From: Oxalobacteraceae bacterium
GTDB lineage: Bacteria; Pseudomonadota; Gammaproteobacteria; Burkholderiales; Burkholderiaceae_D
Assembly (NCBI GenBank): GCA_027490725.1
Contig: JAIXXN010000019.1
Coordinates: 94,188-158,187, forward strand
Direction: 5' to 3'
DNA length: 64,000 nt
Part shown: positions 8,709-17,114 of the stretch, piece by piece
How the letters are laid out: every line of letters starts with the position of its first letter
Position numbering within the stretch: position 1 is the stretch's first letter
Notes under the pieces: generated by a model
The model's database searches: none
What the model was told of the DNA's origin: nothing
Seen by the model: only the letters and a program-made list of their open reading frames with translations
Program-made: the position numbers and the translations under genes

Positions 8709-9767
8709 ATGAAAAAATCCTCATTGACCCTCGCCATCCTGGCACTGGCAGCTGGTGCAGCGCAGGCACAATCGAATGTGCAGGTGTATGGTCTGCTCGA
8801 CGTTGGCGTAGAGACCGCCAATAACAAGTCGGCCAGCGGCGCGACCCAGACCAGTGTGATTTCTGGTGGTATGAATACTTCGCGCTGGGGTGTGCGCGGT
8901 TCCGAGGATCTGGGCGGCGGCCTGAAAGCCGTGTTTAATCTGGAGAGCGGCATCCTGATGGATACCGGGAATATGGACGGTGTGTTGTTCAAGCGTCAGG
9001 CCAACGTCGGTCTGGAAGGCGCGTTCGGTCGTGTGATTATCGGTCGCTCCTTCACCACCGTGTATGACACCGTGATCTCCTTCGATCCGATGGGCTTTGC
9101 GCCTTACTACTCGTGGGCCACTTCCGGTCCCGCAACGGGTCCGAGCAAATACGGTTTCACTACTGCCTATGACAACATCATCAAATACAGCGGTTCGACC
9201 GGTGATGTGAAATTCGGCGCCAACTATGCCGCGGGCGAACAGACCACTGGCACCCAGGATAGCGCCAAAGTCGGTTTCAGCACCGTCTACAAAATCGGTA
9301 CGGCGAATCTGATGGCTACCTGGGAACGCAATAACGGCAACACCGTTGCTGCCACCGGTAACCGCGACAAGAACACGGTCTGGCATCTGGGCTTCAACTA
9401 CGAAACCGGTCCGGTCAAAGTCTGGGGCGTGGTACGCGATTACAAACTGGTCGCTGGCAAGGCGCTGACCACCGATGTCGCTGCTACCACTACCTGGGCC
9501 GGTCTGGCCTATAAAGCCGATGGCGCCACCACCCTGACCGCAGCCGTGTATCACATGAATGTGAAAAACACCGCTGCCGGCAAGGACGCCGACCCAACCA
9601 TGTACGTGGCGCGTTATCGCTACGCACTGTCCAAGCGTACCGACCTGCATGTCTCGGCCGCTTACGCCAAGTCGAAAAACGGTCAGCTGACCGGCATGTC
9701 GCGTGATGATGCCGGCTTCGGCACCAGCCAGCACGGTCTGGCGCTGGGCATGCAGCACCGCTTCTAA
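8709..9767 (+). CDS. General porin (Gram-negative, OmpC-like trimeric type)
   Basis: A 352-residue outer-membrane protein. The signal peptide MKKSSLTLAILALAAGAAQA is followed by 'QSNVQVYGLLDVGVE', the standard first beta strand of betaproteobacterial porins. The family motif 'SRWGVRGSEDLGGGLKAVFNLESG' and 'FGRVIIGRSFTTVYD' are present, and the chain ends in Phe ('LALGMQHRF'), the signal for outer-membrane assembly. Such porins are 16-stranded barrels admitting small hydrophilic solutes. It lies opposite tctD/tctE, like OpdH in Pseudomonas, which suggests induction by the same organic acid ligand. A terminator follows directly. Confidence 0.93.
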   Translation: MKKSSLTLAILALAAGAAQAQSNVQVYGLLDVGVETANNKSASGATQTSVISGGMNTSRWGVRGSEDLGGGLKAVFNLESGILMDTGNMDGVLFKRQANVGLEGAFGRVIIGRSFTTVYDTVISFDPMGFAPYYSWATSGPATGPSKYGFTTAYDNIIKYSGSTGDVKFGANYAAGEQTTGTQDSAKVGFSTVYKIGTANLMATWERNNGNTVAATGNRDKNTVWHLGFNYETGPVKVWGVVRDYKLVAGKALTTDVAATTTWAGLAYKADGATTLTAAVYHMNVKNTAAGKDADPTMYVARYRYALSKRTDLHVSAAYAKSKNGQLTGMSRDDAGFGTSQHGLALGMQHRF

Positions 9768-9777
9768 GCGATCACGC

Positions 9778-9813
9778 AAGCCGCTGCCAGTCGCTCCGCT
9801 GGCAGCGGCTTTT
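9778..9813 (+). terminator. Rho-independent terminator after the porin gene
   Basis: A 13-base-pair stem (AAGCCGCTGCCAG at 9778-9790 with its complement at 9799-9811), an 8-base loop and a short T run. It separates the porin gene from the following transporter genes. Confidence 0.8.
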
Positions 9814-9878
9814 GCGAGCGTTTTCGAGACTGATTGAAAGCGCTTTGAAAGCTACACTGTTCTAAGATATCAAACACC

Positions 9879-10850
9879 ATGATCAAAGTTTTGCTGGCGG
9901 GGCTGTGGGTACTGTGCGTCAGCCTGACAGCGCAGGCGGCCGGTGTGGAATGCATCGTGCCGTCTAAGCCGGGTGGGGCGATGGACCTGACCTGCAAGCT
10001 AGTTCGCAAGGGTTTGCAGGCCGAAGCGGGCAAGCGCAAGGCCGCAGCACCAGAGATGCACATCAGCTATCTCCCCGGCGGGATCGGTGCGGTGGCCTGG
10101 CATTCGCTGGTATCGCAGCGGCGCGCTGAACCGAATACGCTGGTGGCTTTCTCGGGCGGTTCGCTGCTCAATCTGGCGCAAGGCAAATTCGGCAAGGTGA
10201 AAGCTTCGGATGTGCGCTGGGTGGCGGCGCTCGGTGCTGACTACGGCATGATCGCAGTACGCGCCGATTCGCCTTACCAGACGCTGGGCCAGCTGCTGGC
10301 AGCGCTCAAGGCGCAACCGCAGAAGGTGCTGATCGGCGTGTCCGGAACCATCGGCAGTCAGGACTGGCTGAAGATGGCGCTGGTGGTGAAATCGGTGGGC
10401 ATCGATCCGAAGGTGCTGCGCTTTGTAGCACTGGAAGGTGGCGGCGAAGCCTTTACGGCGATGCACGCCAATTATGTGCAGGTGGTGTCGGGTGATGCCA
10501 GCGAAGCGACGCTGTATGCCGGTAACGGAAATACCAGGATTCTGGCGGTATTGTCCGAACAGCGCCTGCCCGGGGTGCTGGCCAGTGTGCCAACGGCGCG
10601 CGAGCAAGGCGTTGATGTGGTGTGGCCGATCATCCGCGGCGTGTGGATGGGGCCACAGGTGCCGGAAGCGGATTACCGTCACTGGGTGGCTGCCTTCGAC
10701 CGGGTGATGGCCAGTCCCGATTATGCCGCCATGCGTGACAAAGCCGGGCTATTCCCGTTCGGGTTGACCGGCGATGCACTGACCAATTATGTAAGCAAGG
10801 CCGTAGACGATTACGGCAGGCGTGCGACCGAACTCGGTCTGATGCGCTGA
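9879..10850 (+). CDS. TctC/Bug-family periplasmic solute receptor
   Basis: A 323-residue secreted protein (signal peptide MIKVLLAGLWVLCVSLTAQA). 'CIVPSKPGGAMDLTCKLVRKGLQ' matches the N-terminal ligand loop of the Bug/TctC family (PF03401), and 'KVLIGVSGTIGSQDWLKMALVV...KVLRFVALEGGGEAFTAMHANYVQVVSGDASEA' matches the second lobe. These receptors bind carboxylates such as citrate. The partner membrane genes tctA and tctB are absent here; an ABC importer of a different family follows 30 bases downstream. It may therefore act as a sensor accessory for TctE, or serve membrane subunits encoded elsewhere. Confidence 0.85.
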   Translation: MIKVLLAGLWVLCVSLTAQAAGVECIVPSKPGGAMDLTCKLVRKGLQAEAGKRKAAAPEMHISYLPGGIGAVAWHSLVSQRRAEPNTLVAFSGGSLLNLAQGKFGKVKASDVRWVAALGADYGMIAVRADSPYQTLGQLLAALKAQPQKVLIGVSGTIGSQDWLKMALVVKSVGIDPKVLRFVALEGGGEAFTAMHANYVQVVSGDASEATLYAGNGNTRILAVLSEQRLPGVLASVPTAREQGVDVVWPIIRGVWMGPQVPEADYRHWVAAFDRVMASPDYAAMRDKAGLFPFGLTGDALTNYVSKAVDDYGRRATELGLMR

Positions 10851-10880
10851 ATACCAACACCTACAATAACGGAGACAAAG

Positions 10881-11969
10881 ATGAAGTTGACAATGACGGT
10901 GGCCGCTGCATGCGCCACGCTGTTTGCCAGCGCCGCCCTGGCGCAAGTACCAGCCGGCTATCCGGCTGACTACCAGAAGATTATCGATGGCGCCAAAAAA
11001 GAGGGCAAGCTGGTGGTGTATGGCGCGACCGATAGCAAAGCTACCCAGCCGCTGATCAAGGATTTCAATGCGCTGTATCCCGGCATTACGGTGGAATACA
11101 ACGACATGAATTCCACTGAAGTGTACAACCGCTTCATCTCCGAAGTGGCAGCCGGTGGTAACACGGCGGATGCGATGTGGTCGTCCGCCATGGATCTGCA
11201 GATGCGGCTGGCGTCGGACGGCTATGCACTCAAATACAAATCGGTGGAATCATCCAAGCTTCCGGGCTGGGCGATCTGGGATGATCAGGCCTATGGCACC
11301 ACGTTCGAGCCGGCTGCCATCGTCTACAACAAACGTCTGGTGGATGCCAAGGAAGTACCGCAAACCCACGCCGACTTCGCTAAGCTGATTCTGCAGCCGA
11401 AATTCAAGGACAAAGTCACCACCTACGACATCGAGAAGTCCGGTGTCGGCTTCATGTTCATGACCCAGGATGCGCGTGAAAATACCAAATTCATCGAACT
11501 GGAAAACGCTTTCGGTGAAGCGAAAGTGCGGGTGCAATCGTCCACCGGTACCATGATGGAACGCATCTCGTCGGGCGAAAACCTGATCGGCTACAACGTG
11601 CTGGGCTCCTACGCACTGGTGCGCGCCAAGACCGATCCGTCGATTGGCGTGGTACTGACCAAGGACTACACCCTGATCATGTCGCGCGTGCTGTTCATCA
11701 ACAAGGCTGCCAAGAACGTCAATGCGGCCAAGCTGTGGATCGATTATCTGCTGTCGCATCGGGGCCAGACCATCATCGCCAACGATTCGAAACTGTTCGC
11801 CATCCGCGAAGATGTGAAGGGCGAAACCACCTCGGCAGAACTGATCAAAATGATCGGCAAGGACAACGTCAAGCCGATTCCGGTGCACCCGATGGTCCTG
11901 CAATTCCTCGGACCTGCCAAGCGCATGGCTTTCCTCAAGCAGTGGAAAGAAACCGCAGGCAAGAAGTAA
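10881..11969 (+). CDS. FbpA-type ABC transporter substrate-binding protein
   Basis: A 362-residue periplasmic binding protein with signal peptide MKLTMTVAAACATLFASAALA. 'AKKEGKLVVYGATDSKATQPLIKDFNALYPGITVEYNDMNSTEVYNRFISE' is characteristic of the ferric-iron/phosphonate-like binding protein cluster (extracellular solute-binding family 1/13). Homologues next to TctDE in Burkholderiales are annotated as iron transporters, but I do not see the tyrosine-rich iron site clearly, so an organic phosphate or carboxylate ligand is also possible. It is the first component of a complete three-gene ABC importer. Confidence 0.85.
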   Translation: MKLTMTVAAACATLFASAALAQVPAGYPADYQKIIDGAKKEGKLVVYGATDSKATQPLIKDFNALYPGITVEYNDMNSTEVYNRFISEVAAGGNTADAMWSSAMDLQMRLASDGYALKYKSVESSKLPGWAIWDDQAYGTTFEPAAIVYNKRLVDAKEVPQTHADFAKLILQPKFKDKVTTYDIEKSGVGFMFMTQDARENTKFIELENAFGEAKVRVQSSTGTMMERISSGENLIGYNVLGSYALVRAKTDPSIGVVLTKDYTLIMSRVLFINKAAKNVNAAKLWIDYLLSHRGQTIIANDSKLFAIREDVKGETTSAELIKMIGKDNVKPIPVHPMVLQFLGPAKRMAFLKQWKETAGKK

Positions 11970-12053
11970 GCGTATCTCGCTGACAGGCAAGCCAGCGTGC
12001 CCGGCTCTCGCCGCGCGCTGGCCGTTTCATCCATCCGCCGCAACGGACATTCT

Positions 12054-13829
12054 ATGCAAACTATGAACCTCCCCGGCCCGCGCCGGCACAGTATTAACTG
12101 GCCGCGCGGGGTGGTGGTAACGCTCGCCGCTACTGCCATCTTTCTGCCGCTGATACTGATTTTTTACCAGAGCTTTCTGAACGCGCCATTCTTCATGCCC
12201 GCCAAGGAACTGGGTCTGGACGCCTACCGTTTCATCTTCGAGGACCCGGATTTTTCGGTCGCCTTCACGAACGCGCTGGCACTGGCGACCGGCCTGACGG
12301 CGATCGCCGTCCCGCTGGGCGGCATGCTGGCTTTCCTGATGATCCGCACCGATCTGCCGGGGCGCAGCCTGATCACGCCGATGCTGCTGGTGCCGATTTT
12401 CGTCTCGCCGATGGTGATGGGCTTTGGCTATGTGGTGTCGATGGGGCCAGTCGGTTTCTATTCGCTATGGGTCAAGGACATCCTCGGCTTCATCCCCTGG
12501 AATATCTATTCCTTCACCAGCATCGTGGTGATTGCCGGTCTGACCCACGTGCCGCACGTGTATCTGTACGCCTCTTCGGCATTGAAGAGCCTCGGTTCGG
12601 ACGTCGAGGAAGCGGCCCGTGTCAGCGGTGCATCGCCGCTGCAGGTGATGCTCAACGTATCGCTGCCGATGATCACCCCGGCACTGGCGTATGCCGCCGT
12701 GCTGGTGTTCTTCCTCGGTTTCGAAGTCTTCGGGCTGGTGCTGGTGCTGGGCGATCCGGAAGGCCATCTGGTACTGGCCACCTATCTCTACAAGCTGACC
12801 AATAAACTCGGTACGCCGTCCTACCACCTGATGGCCGCCGTCGCGGTGTGTCTGGTGATGGTGACCATGCCGCTGGTGATGCTGCAGCGCTGGTTGCTCA
12901 AGTCGGCGAATAAATTCGTCTCCATCAAAGGCAAGGGGGCACGCTCCAAGGCCATGCCGCTGGGGCGCTGGAAATGGCTGGCGTTTGCCTTGATCTTCGG
13001 CTGGCTGATGATCACCATCATCATGCCGCTGTCGGGCATCGTGCTGCGCTCCTTCGTGCAGTACTGGGGCGAGGGCGTCAACCTGCGCGACGTGCTGACG
13101 CTGCAGCACTTCCGCGAGATTTTCGAACAGCCAGCGCTGATGCGCGGGATTCTGAACACCGTGCTGATTGGCGTGATCGGTGGTGCTGCAGCGGTGATCT
13201 GCTATTGCGCGATTGCGCTGGCCATGCACCGCAAACCGGACGGCATTACCCGCTTCCTCGACTACAGCGTGCTGGTACCGCGTGCAGTTCCCGGGCTGCT
13301 GGCCGGTCTGTCCTTCCTGTGGGTGTTCCTGTTCGTGCCAAGCTGGCTTGATGGTGCACTGAAGGGCATGGATAACGGGGTGGCGCTGTGGCTCAGTGAA
13401 AACGCGATTCCTTTACTGCGTTCGGTACGCTCGACCATCTTCGCCCTGTGGCTGGCGTATTCGGTAGTATGGCTGGCCTACGGCATGCGCCTGATTTCGA
13501 CGGCGCTGCTGCAGGTGGGGCCAGAGCTGGAAGAGGCGGCGCGTGCAGTTGGCGCGACCCGTGGTCAGGTGACCCGCGATGTGACGGTACCGCTGGTGAA
13601 GTACGGCCTGCTGGGTGCCTGGCTGATGGTGTTCCTGATTTTCGAGCGCGAATACTCGACCGGCGTGTATCTGCTCTCGCCGGGCACGGAGGTGATCGGT
13701 GCGCTGCTGGTGTCGCTGTGGGCCACCGGCTCCACCGATCTGGTGGCAGCCCTGTCGTTCATCAATATTTCGCTGGTCGCTATCGGGCTGGGCGTCGCGC
13801 TGCGCTTCGGCGTCAAGCTGCATAACTAG
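12054..13829 (+). CDS. FbpB-type ABC transporter permease, two fused domains
   Basis: About 591 residues from the ATG at 12054, which has GGA upstream; an in-frame GTG at 11997 would add 19 residues lacking membrane character. Two homologous permease halves are joined, each with about six helices and an EAA loop that docks the ATPase: 'DVEEAARVSGASPLQVMLNVSLPMI' in the first half and 'ELEEAARAVGATRGQVTRDVTVPLV' in the second. This fused arrangement is standard for FbpB/SfuB-type importers. It lies between its binding protein and ATPase genes. Confidence 0.9.
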   Translation: MQTMNLPGPRRHSINWPRGVVVTLAATAIFLPLILIFYQSFLNAPFFMPAKELGLDAYRFIFEDPDFSVAFTNALALATGLTAIAVPLGGMLAFLMIRTDLPGRSLITPMLLVPIFVSPMVMGFGYVVSMGPVGFYSLWVKDILGFIPWNIYSFTSIVVIAGLTHVPHVYLYASSALKSLGSDVEEAARVSGASPLQVMLNVSLPMITPALAYAAVLVFFLGFEVFGLVLVLGDPEGHLVLATYLYKLTNKLGTPSYHLMAAVAVCLVMVTMPLVMLQRWLLKSANKFVSIKGKGARSKAMPLGRWKWLAFALIFGWLMITIIMPLSGIVLRSFVQYWGEGVNLRDVLTLQHFREIFEQPALMRGILNTVLIGVIGGAAAVICYCAIALAMHRKPDGITRFLDYSVLVPRAVPGLLAGLSFLWVFLFVPSWLDGALKGMDNGVALWLSENAIPLLRSVRSTIFALWLAYSVVWLAYGMRLISTALLQVGPELEEAARAVGATRGQVTRDVTVPLVKYGLLGAWLMVFLIFEREYSTGVYLLSPGTEVIGALLVSLWATGSTDLVAALSFINISLVAIGLGVALRFGVKLHN

Positions 13830-13854
13830 ATTTAAAAAATACGAGACGATACAT

Positions 13855-14943
13855 ATGAACCGAGACATCACCATGAATGAACTGAGCGTCAACGAGCTGC
13901 ATCTGGATTACGGTACCGGCGCCCATGTGAACCACATCCTGAAAGGGGTGTCGATGCACCTGAAGAAGGGCGAAGTGGTGGCCTTGCTGGGCCCTTCCGG
14001 CAGCGGCAAGACGACTTTGCTGCGCGCCGTGGCCGGGCTGGAGAGCCCCAAGGCCGGCACCATCGCCATCGGCGATCGCACGGTGTTTGACGGCAGTCGC
14101 GATTTCGAACTGCCGGCCGAGCACCGCAATCTCGGGCTGGTGTTCCAGTCGTATGCGCTGTGGCCGCACAAGACGGTATTCGACAACGTCGCGTATGGCC
14201 TCAAGCTGCGCAAGTTGGGCAACAGCGATATCAAGGAAAAAGTCGGCGAAGTACTGAAAAATCTGGGACTCGGGCATCTGGGCGAGCGCTACCCGCATCA
14301 GCTCTCCGGTGGTCAGCAGCAGCGCGTGGCGATTGCCCGTGCGCTGGTGTATAACCCGCCCGTGATTCTGCTCGATGAACCGCTGTCGAATCTGGATGCC
14401 AAACTGCGCGAGGAAGCACGTGCCTTCCTGCGCGAACTGATTGTGCGTCTGGGCCTGTCGGCGCTGATGGTGACCCACGATCAGGCCGAGGCAATGGCGA
14501 TTTCCGACCGCATCCTGCTGCTGAATAACGGCAAGATCGAACAGCAAGGTACGCCGCAAAGCATGTATGAAACCCCGGAGACGCTGTTCTGCGCCGAATT
14601 CATGGGTAGTAACAACCGTCTGCCGGCGACCGTCACGGCGCGTAGCGGTCAGCAGGTAACGCTGGCGCTGGGTGGTGCGACGCTGCAGGGGACGGCGCGC
14701 GGTGCCGGTGGTGGCGAACCGGCCACCCTGATTCGTGTCGAAGAGGTGAAGATCAGTGCCACACCGGTGGAAAATGCCATCGAATTGCCGCTGCTGACCT
14801 GCATGTATCTGGGCGACCGCTTCGAATGTCTGTTCCGCAGCGAGAGCGGCACGGAAATCAGTCTGCGCGCGCACTCCAAGAGCAAGCTCGAAGCAGGGCG
14901 CTACTGGCTGCAGCTGCCAGCGGAAAAACTCTGGGTATTCTGA
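13855..14943 (+). CDS. FbpC-type ABC transporter ATP-binding protein
   Basis: A 362-residue ATPase from the ATG at 13855; ATG 13873 is a possible alternative. Walker A 'GPSGSGKT' is at residues 46-53, the signature is 'LSGGQQQRVAIARAL', Walker B is 'VILLDEPLSNLD', and 'VTHDQAEAM' holds the switch histidine. The C-terminal 110 residues form a TOBE-like domain as in importers for iron, molybdate or sugars. It completes the binding protein-permease-ATPase unit and is followed by a terminator. Confidence 0.92.
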   Translation: MNRDITMNELSVNELHLDYGTGAHVNHILKGVSMHLKKGEVVALLGPSGSGKTTLLRAVAGLESPKAGTIAIGDRTVFDGSRDFELPAEHRNLGLVFQSYALWPHKTVFDNVAYGLKLRKLGNSDIKEKVGEVLKNLGLGHLGERYPHQLSGGQQQRVAIARALVYNPPVILLDEPLSNLDAKLREEARAFLRELIVRLGLSALMVTHDQAEAMAISDRILLLNNGKIEQQGTPQSMYETPETLFCAEFMGSNNRLPATVTARSGQQVTLALGGATLQGTARGAGGGEPATLIRVEEVKISATPVENAIELPLLTCMYLGDRFECLFRSESGTEISLRAHSKSKLEAGRYWLQLPAEKLWVF

Positions 14944-14985
14944 GTGAGGTCTGGTTTGGCGGGTCGACTCTGAACGGCGACCAAG

Positions 14986-15020
14986 ACGGGGACAGGCGCA
15001 ATGCCTTGCCCCGTTTTTTT
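14986..15020 (+). terminator. Terminator after the ABC importer operon
   Basis: A hairpin with ACGGGG (14986-14991) and AGGC pairing with GCCT and CCCCGT (to 15014), followed by seven T residues. It ends the importer operon before the MFS-acyltransferase gene. Confidence 0.8.
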
Positions 15021-15126
15021 CGCGGTTTTTCCCGGTGCTGCGGACTGCGGCAAACCAGGGCCGGATGCTGCGGTTATAATCCGCTCAACATTTCCGGTTT
15101 TCCCACCTTGAACGGACCCGCCCCGC

Positions 15127-17040
15127 ATGAGCCAGCCCAATCAGTTTTCTCTGTTGACGCAACGCCGCTTTGCTCCGTTTTTCTGGACCCAGTTCCTCGG
15201 CGCCCTGAACGATAATCTGTTCAAGACGGCGCTGGTGGTGATCATCACCTACGATGCGCTAAGCTGGACGACGCTGTCACCTGCGCTGATTACCAATCTG
15301 ATTCCCGGCCTGTTCATCCTGCCGTATGTGCTGTTCTCGGCGACGGCCGGCCAGCTGGCCGAAAAATATGAAAAAGGTGCACTGACGCGCTTCGTAAAGT
15401 GGCTGGAGCTGGCCATCATGTCGGTGGCAGCCCTGGGCTGGTACACCCACACGCTATGGCTGCTGGTACTGGGCGTGGTCGGCATGGGGGTTCACTCGAC
15501 GCTGTTCGGTCCCGTCAAATATGCCTATCTGCCGCAGCAGTTGCAGCCGGAAGAGCTGATGGGCGGTAATGGTGTCACCGAGATGGGCACTTTCGTCGGG
15601 ATTCTGCTGGGCGAGATTTTCGGTGCACTGCTGGTGGTGCAGCAGCCGCACGGCATCGCCTATGAGGCGCTGGCGACGCTGGGCGTGGCGGTACTGGGAC
15701 TGATCGCCAGTTACCGGATTCCCGATTCGCCGGCGCCGGTGCCGCAGCTGAAAGTGAGCTGGAATTTTGTTGCCGAATCGGTGCGCAATATCGCGCACTC
15801 GCGCCAGAACCGGGTGGTGTTTCTGGCGATGCTGGGCAACTCGTGGTTCTGGTTCTATGGCGCCCTGATGCTGGCGCAGTTCCCCGTGTTCGCTAAAGAT
15901 TATCTGCATGGCGACCATAGCGTCTTTGTGCTGTTGCTGACGGTGTTCTCGCTGGGGGTGGGCTGTGGCTCGCTGCTGTGCGAGCGCCTGTCCGGGCGCA
16001 AGGTGGAAATCGGTCTGGTGCCGTTCGGCGCCATCGGCCTGACCGTGTTCGGTGCCGACCTGTATTTTGCCAGCAGCAGCAGCCTGCTGCCTGCCGTCGA
16101 TGCGGTCGCTGCCAGCGCCACGCAACTGGACGCGATGGCGCTGCTGCGGCAGGGCGGGGTGCTGCATATTCTCGGCGATGTGCTGGCAATCGGCCTGTTT
16201 GGCGGCTTCTACATCGTGCCGCTGTTTGCCCTGATCCAGACCCGTTGCGAACCTAGCCATCTGTCGCGCACCATCGCCGGCATGAATATCCTGAATGCGC
16301 TGTTTATGGTGGCGGCGGCCGGTCTGGCCATCGTGCTGCTGGGGCAGGGCCTGAGCATACCCGAGCTGTTTCTGGTGACGGCGCTCCTGAATGCGCTGGT
16401 GGCACTGTATATTTTCTCGCTGGTGCCGGAATTCCTGATGCGCTTCCTGGCGTGGCTGCTGATCCAGACCGTACACCGGGTGCGCAGCATCGATGCTCGC
16501 CACATTCCTGTCGAGGGGCCGGCGGTGCTGGTGTGTAATCACGTCAGCTATGTGGATGCCATCGTGATTCTGGCGGCCAGTCCGCGCCCGATCCGTTTCG
16601 TGATGGATCACCAGATTTTCGGCACACCCTTACTGGGCTGGCTGTTCCGCACTGCCCGCGCGATTCCGATTGCCTCGGCCAAGGACGATCCATGGCTGAT
16701 GGAAAAGGCCTTTGTCGATATTGCGCAGGCGCTGCACGAGGGTGATCTGGTGTGCATCTTCCCCGAAGGGCAGCTGACCCGCAATGGCGAGATCAATCCT
16801 TTCCGTAACGGGATTGCGAAAATCATCGAGCGCAGCAAAGTGCCGGTGATTCCGATGGCGCTGCGCGGGCTATGGGGGCATCTGCTCAGTCGCAGCCGTG
16901 ACAACTTGCTGCAACGCGCCTTCCGTAGCGGCTTGCGCTCGCGGCTGGAACTGGCGGTCGGCGCGGCGGTAGCACCGCAGGATGTGACGCCCGAGCATCT
17001 GCAGCAACTGGTGCAGCAGCTACGCGGCGACTGGAAGTAG
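15127..17040 (+). CDS. MFS (LplT-like) - 1-acylglycerophosphate acyltransferase (PlsC-like) fusion protein
   Basis: A 637-residue fusion. Residues 15-435 are a 10-12 helix major facilitator domain beginning 'FAPFFWTQFLGALNDNLFKTALVV', the hallmark of lysophospholipid transporter LplT. Residues 455-637 are a PlsC domain with catalytic His472 and Asp477 ('NHVSYVD') and the FPEG substrate motif at 545-548. In enterobacteria LplT moves lysophospholipid inward and the Aas protein (acyltransferase plus acyl-ACP synthetase) reacylates it. Here transporter and acyltransferase are one chain and the acyl-ACP synthetase domain of Aas is missing. A possible -10 (TATAAT, 15075-15080) precedes it. Confidence 0.88.
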   Translation: MSQPNQFSLLTQRRFAPFFWTQFLGALNDNLFKTALVVIITYDALSWTTLSPALITNLIPGLFILPYVLFSATAGQLAEKYEKGALTRFVKWLELAIMSVAALGWYTHTLWLLVLGVVGMGVHSTLFGPVKYAYLPQQLQPEELMGGNGVTEMGTFVGILLGEIFGALLVVQQPHGIAYEALATLGVAVLGLIASYRIPDSPAPVPQLKVSWNFVAESVRNIAHSRQNRVVFLAMLGNSWFWFYGALMLAQFPVFAKDYLHGDHSVFVLLLTVFSLGVGCGSLLCERLSGRKVEIGLVPFGAIGLTVFGADLYFASSSSLLPAVDAVAASATQLDAMALLRQGGVLHILGDVLAIGLFGGFYIVPLFALIQTRCEPSHLSRTIAGMNILNALFMVAAAGLAIVLLGQGLSIPELFLVTALLNALVALYIFSLVPEFLMRFLAWLLIQTVHRVRSIDARHIPVEGPAVLVCNHVSYVDAIVILAASPRPIRFVMDHQIFGTPLLGWLFRTARAIPIASAKDDPWLMEKAFVDIAQALHEGDLVCIFPEGQLTRNGEINPFRNGIAKIIERSKVPVIPMALRGLWGHLLSRSRDNLLQRAFRSGLRSRLELAVGAAVAPQDVTPEHLQQLVQQLRGDWK

Positions 17041-17114
17041 AGCTAGCGGAACCCTGCGCCAGAACAGGGGCGGCAGAACAGGGTCGGTGGAACAGGGGCA
17101 GGCCGCGCGCTGGC

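Noticed and set aside
10881..14943. Calling the ABC importer a definite iron transporter
   Set aside because: The FbpABC-like architecture is clear, but the metal-binding tyrosines are not convincingly identified and the TctDE/porin setting suggests a carboxylate-type ligand.
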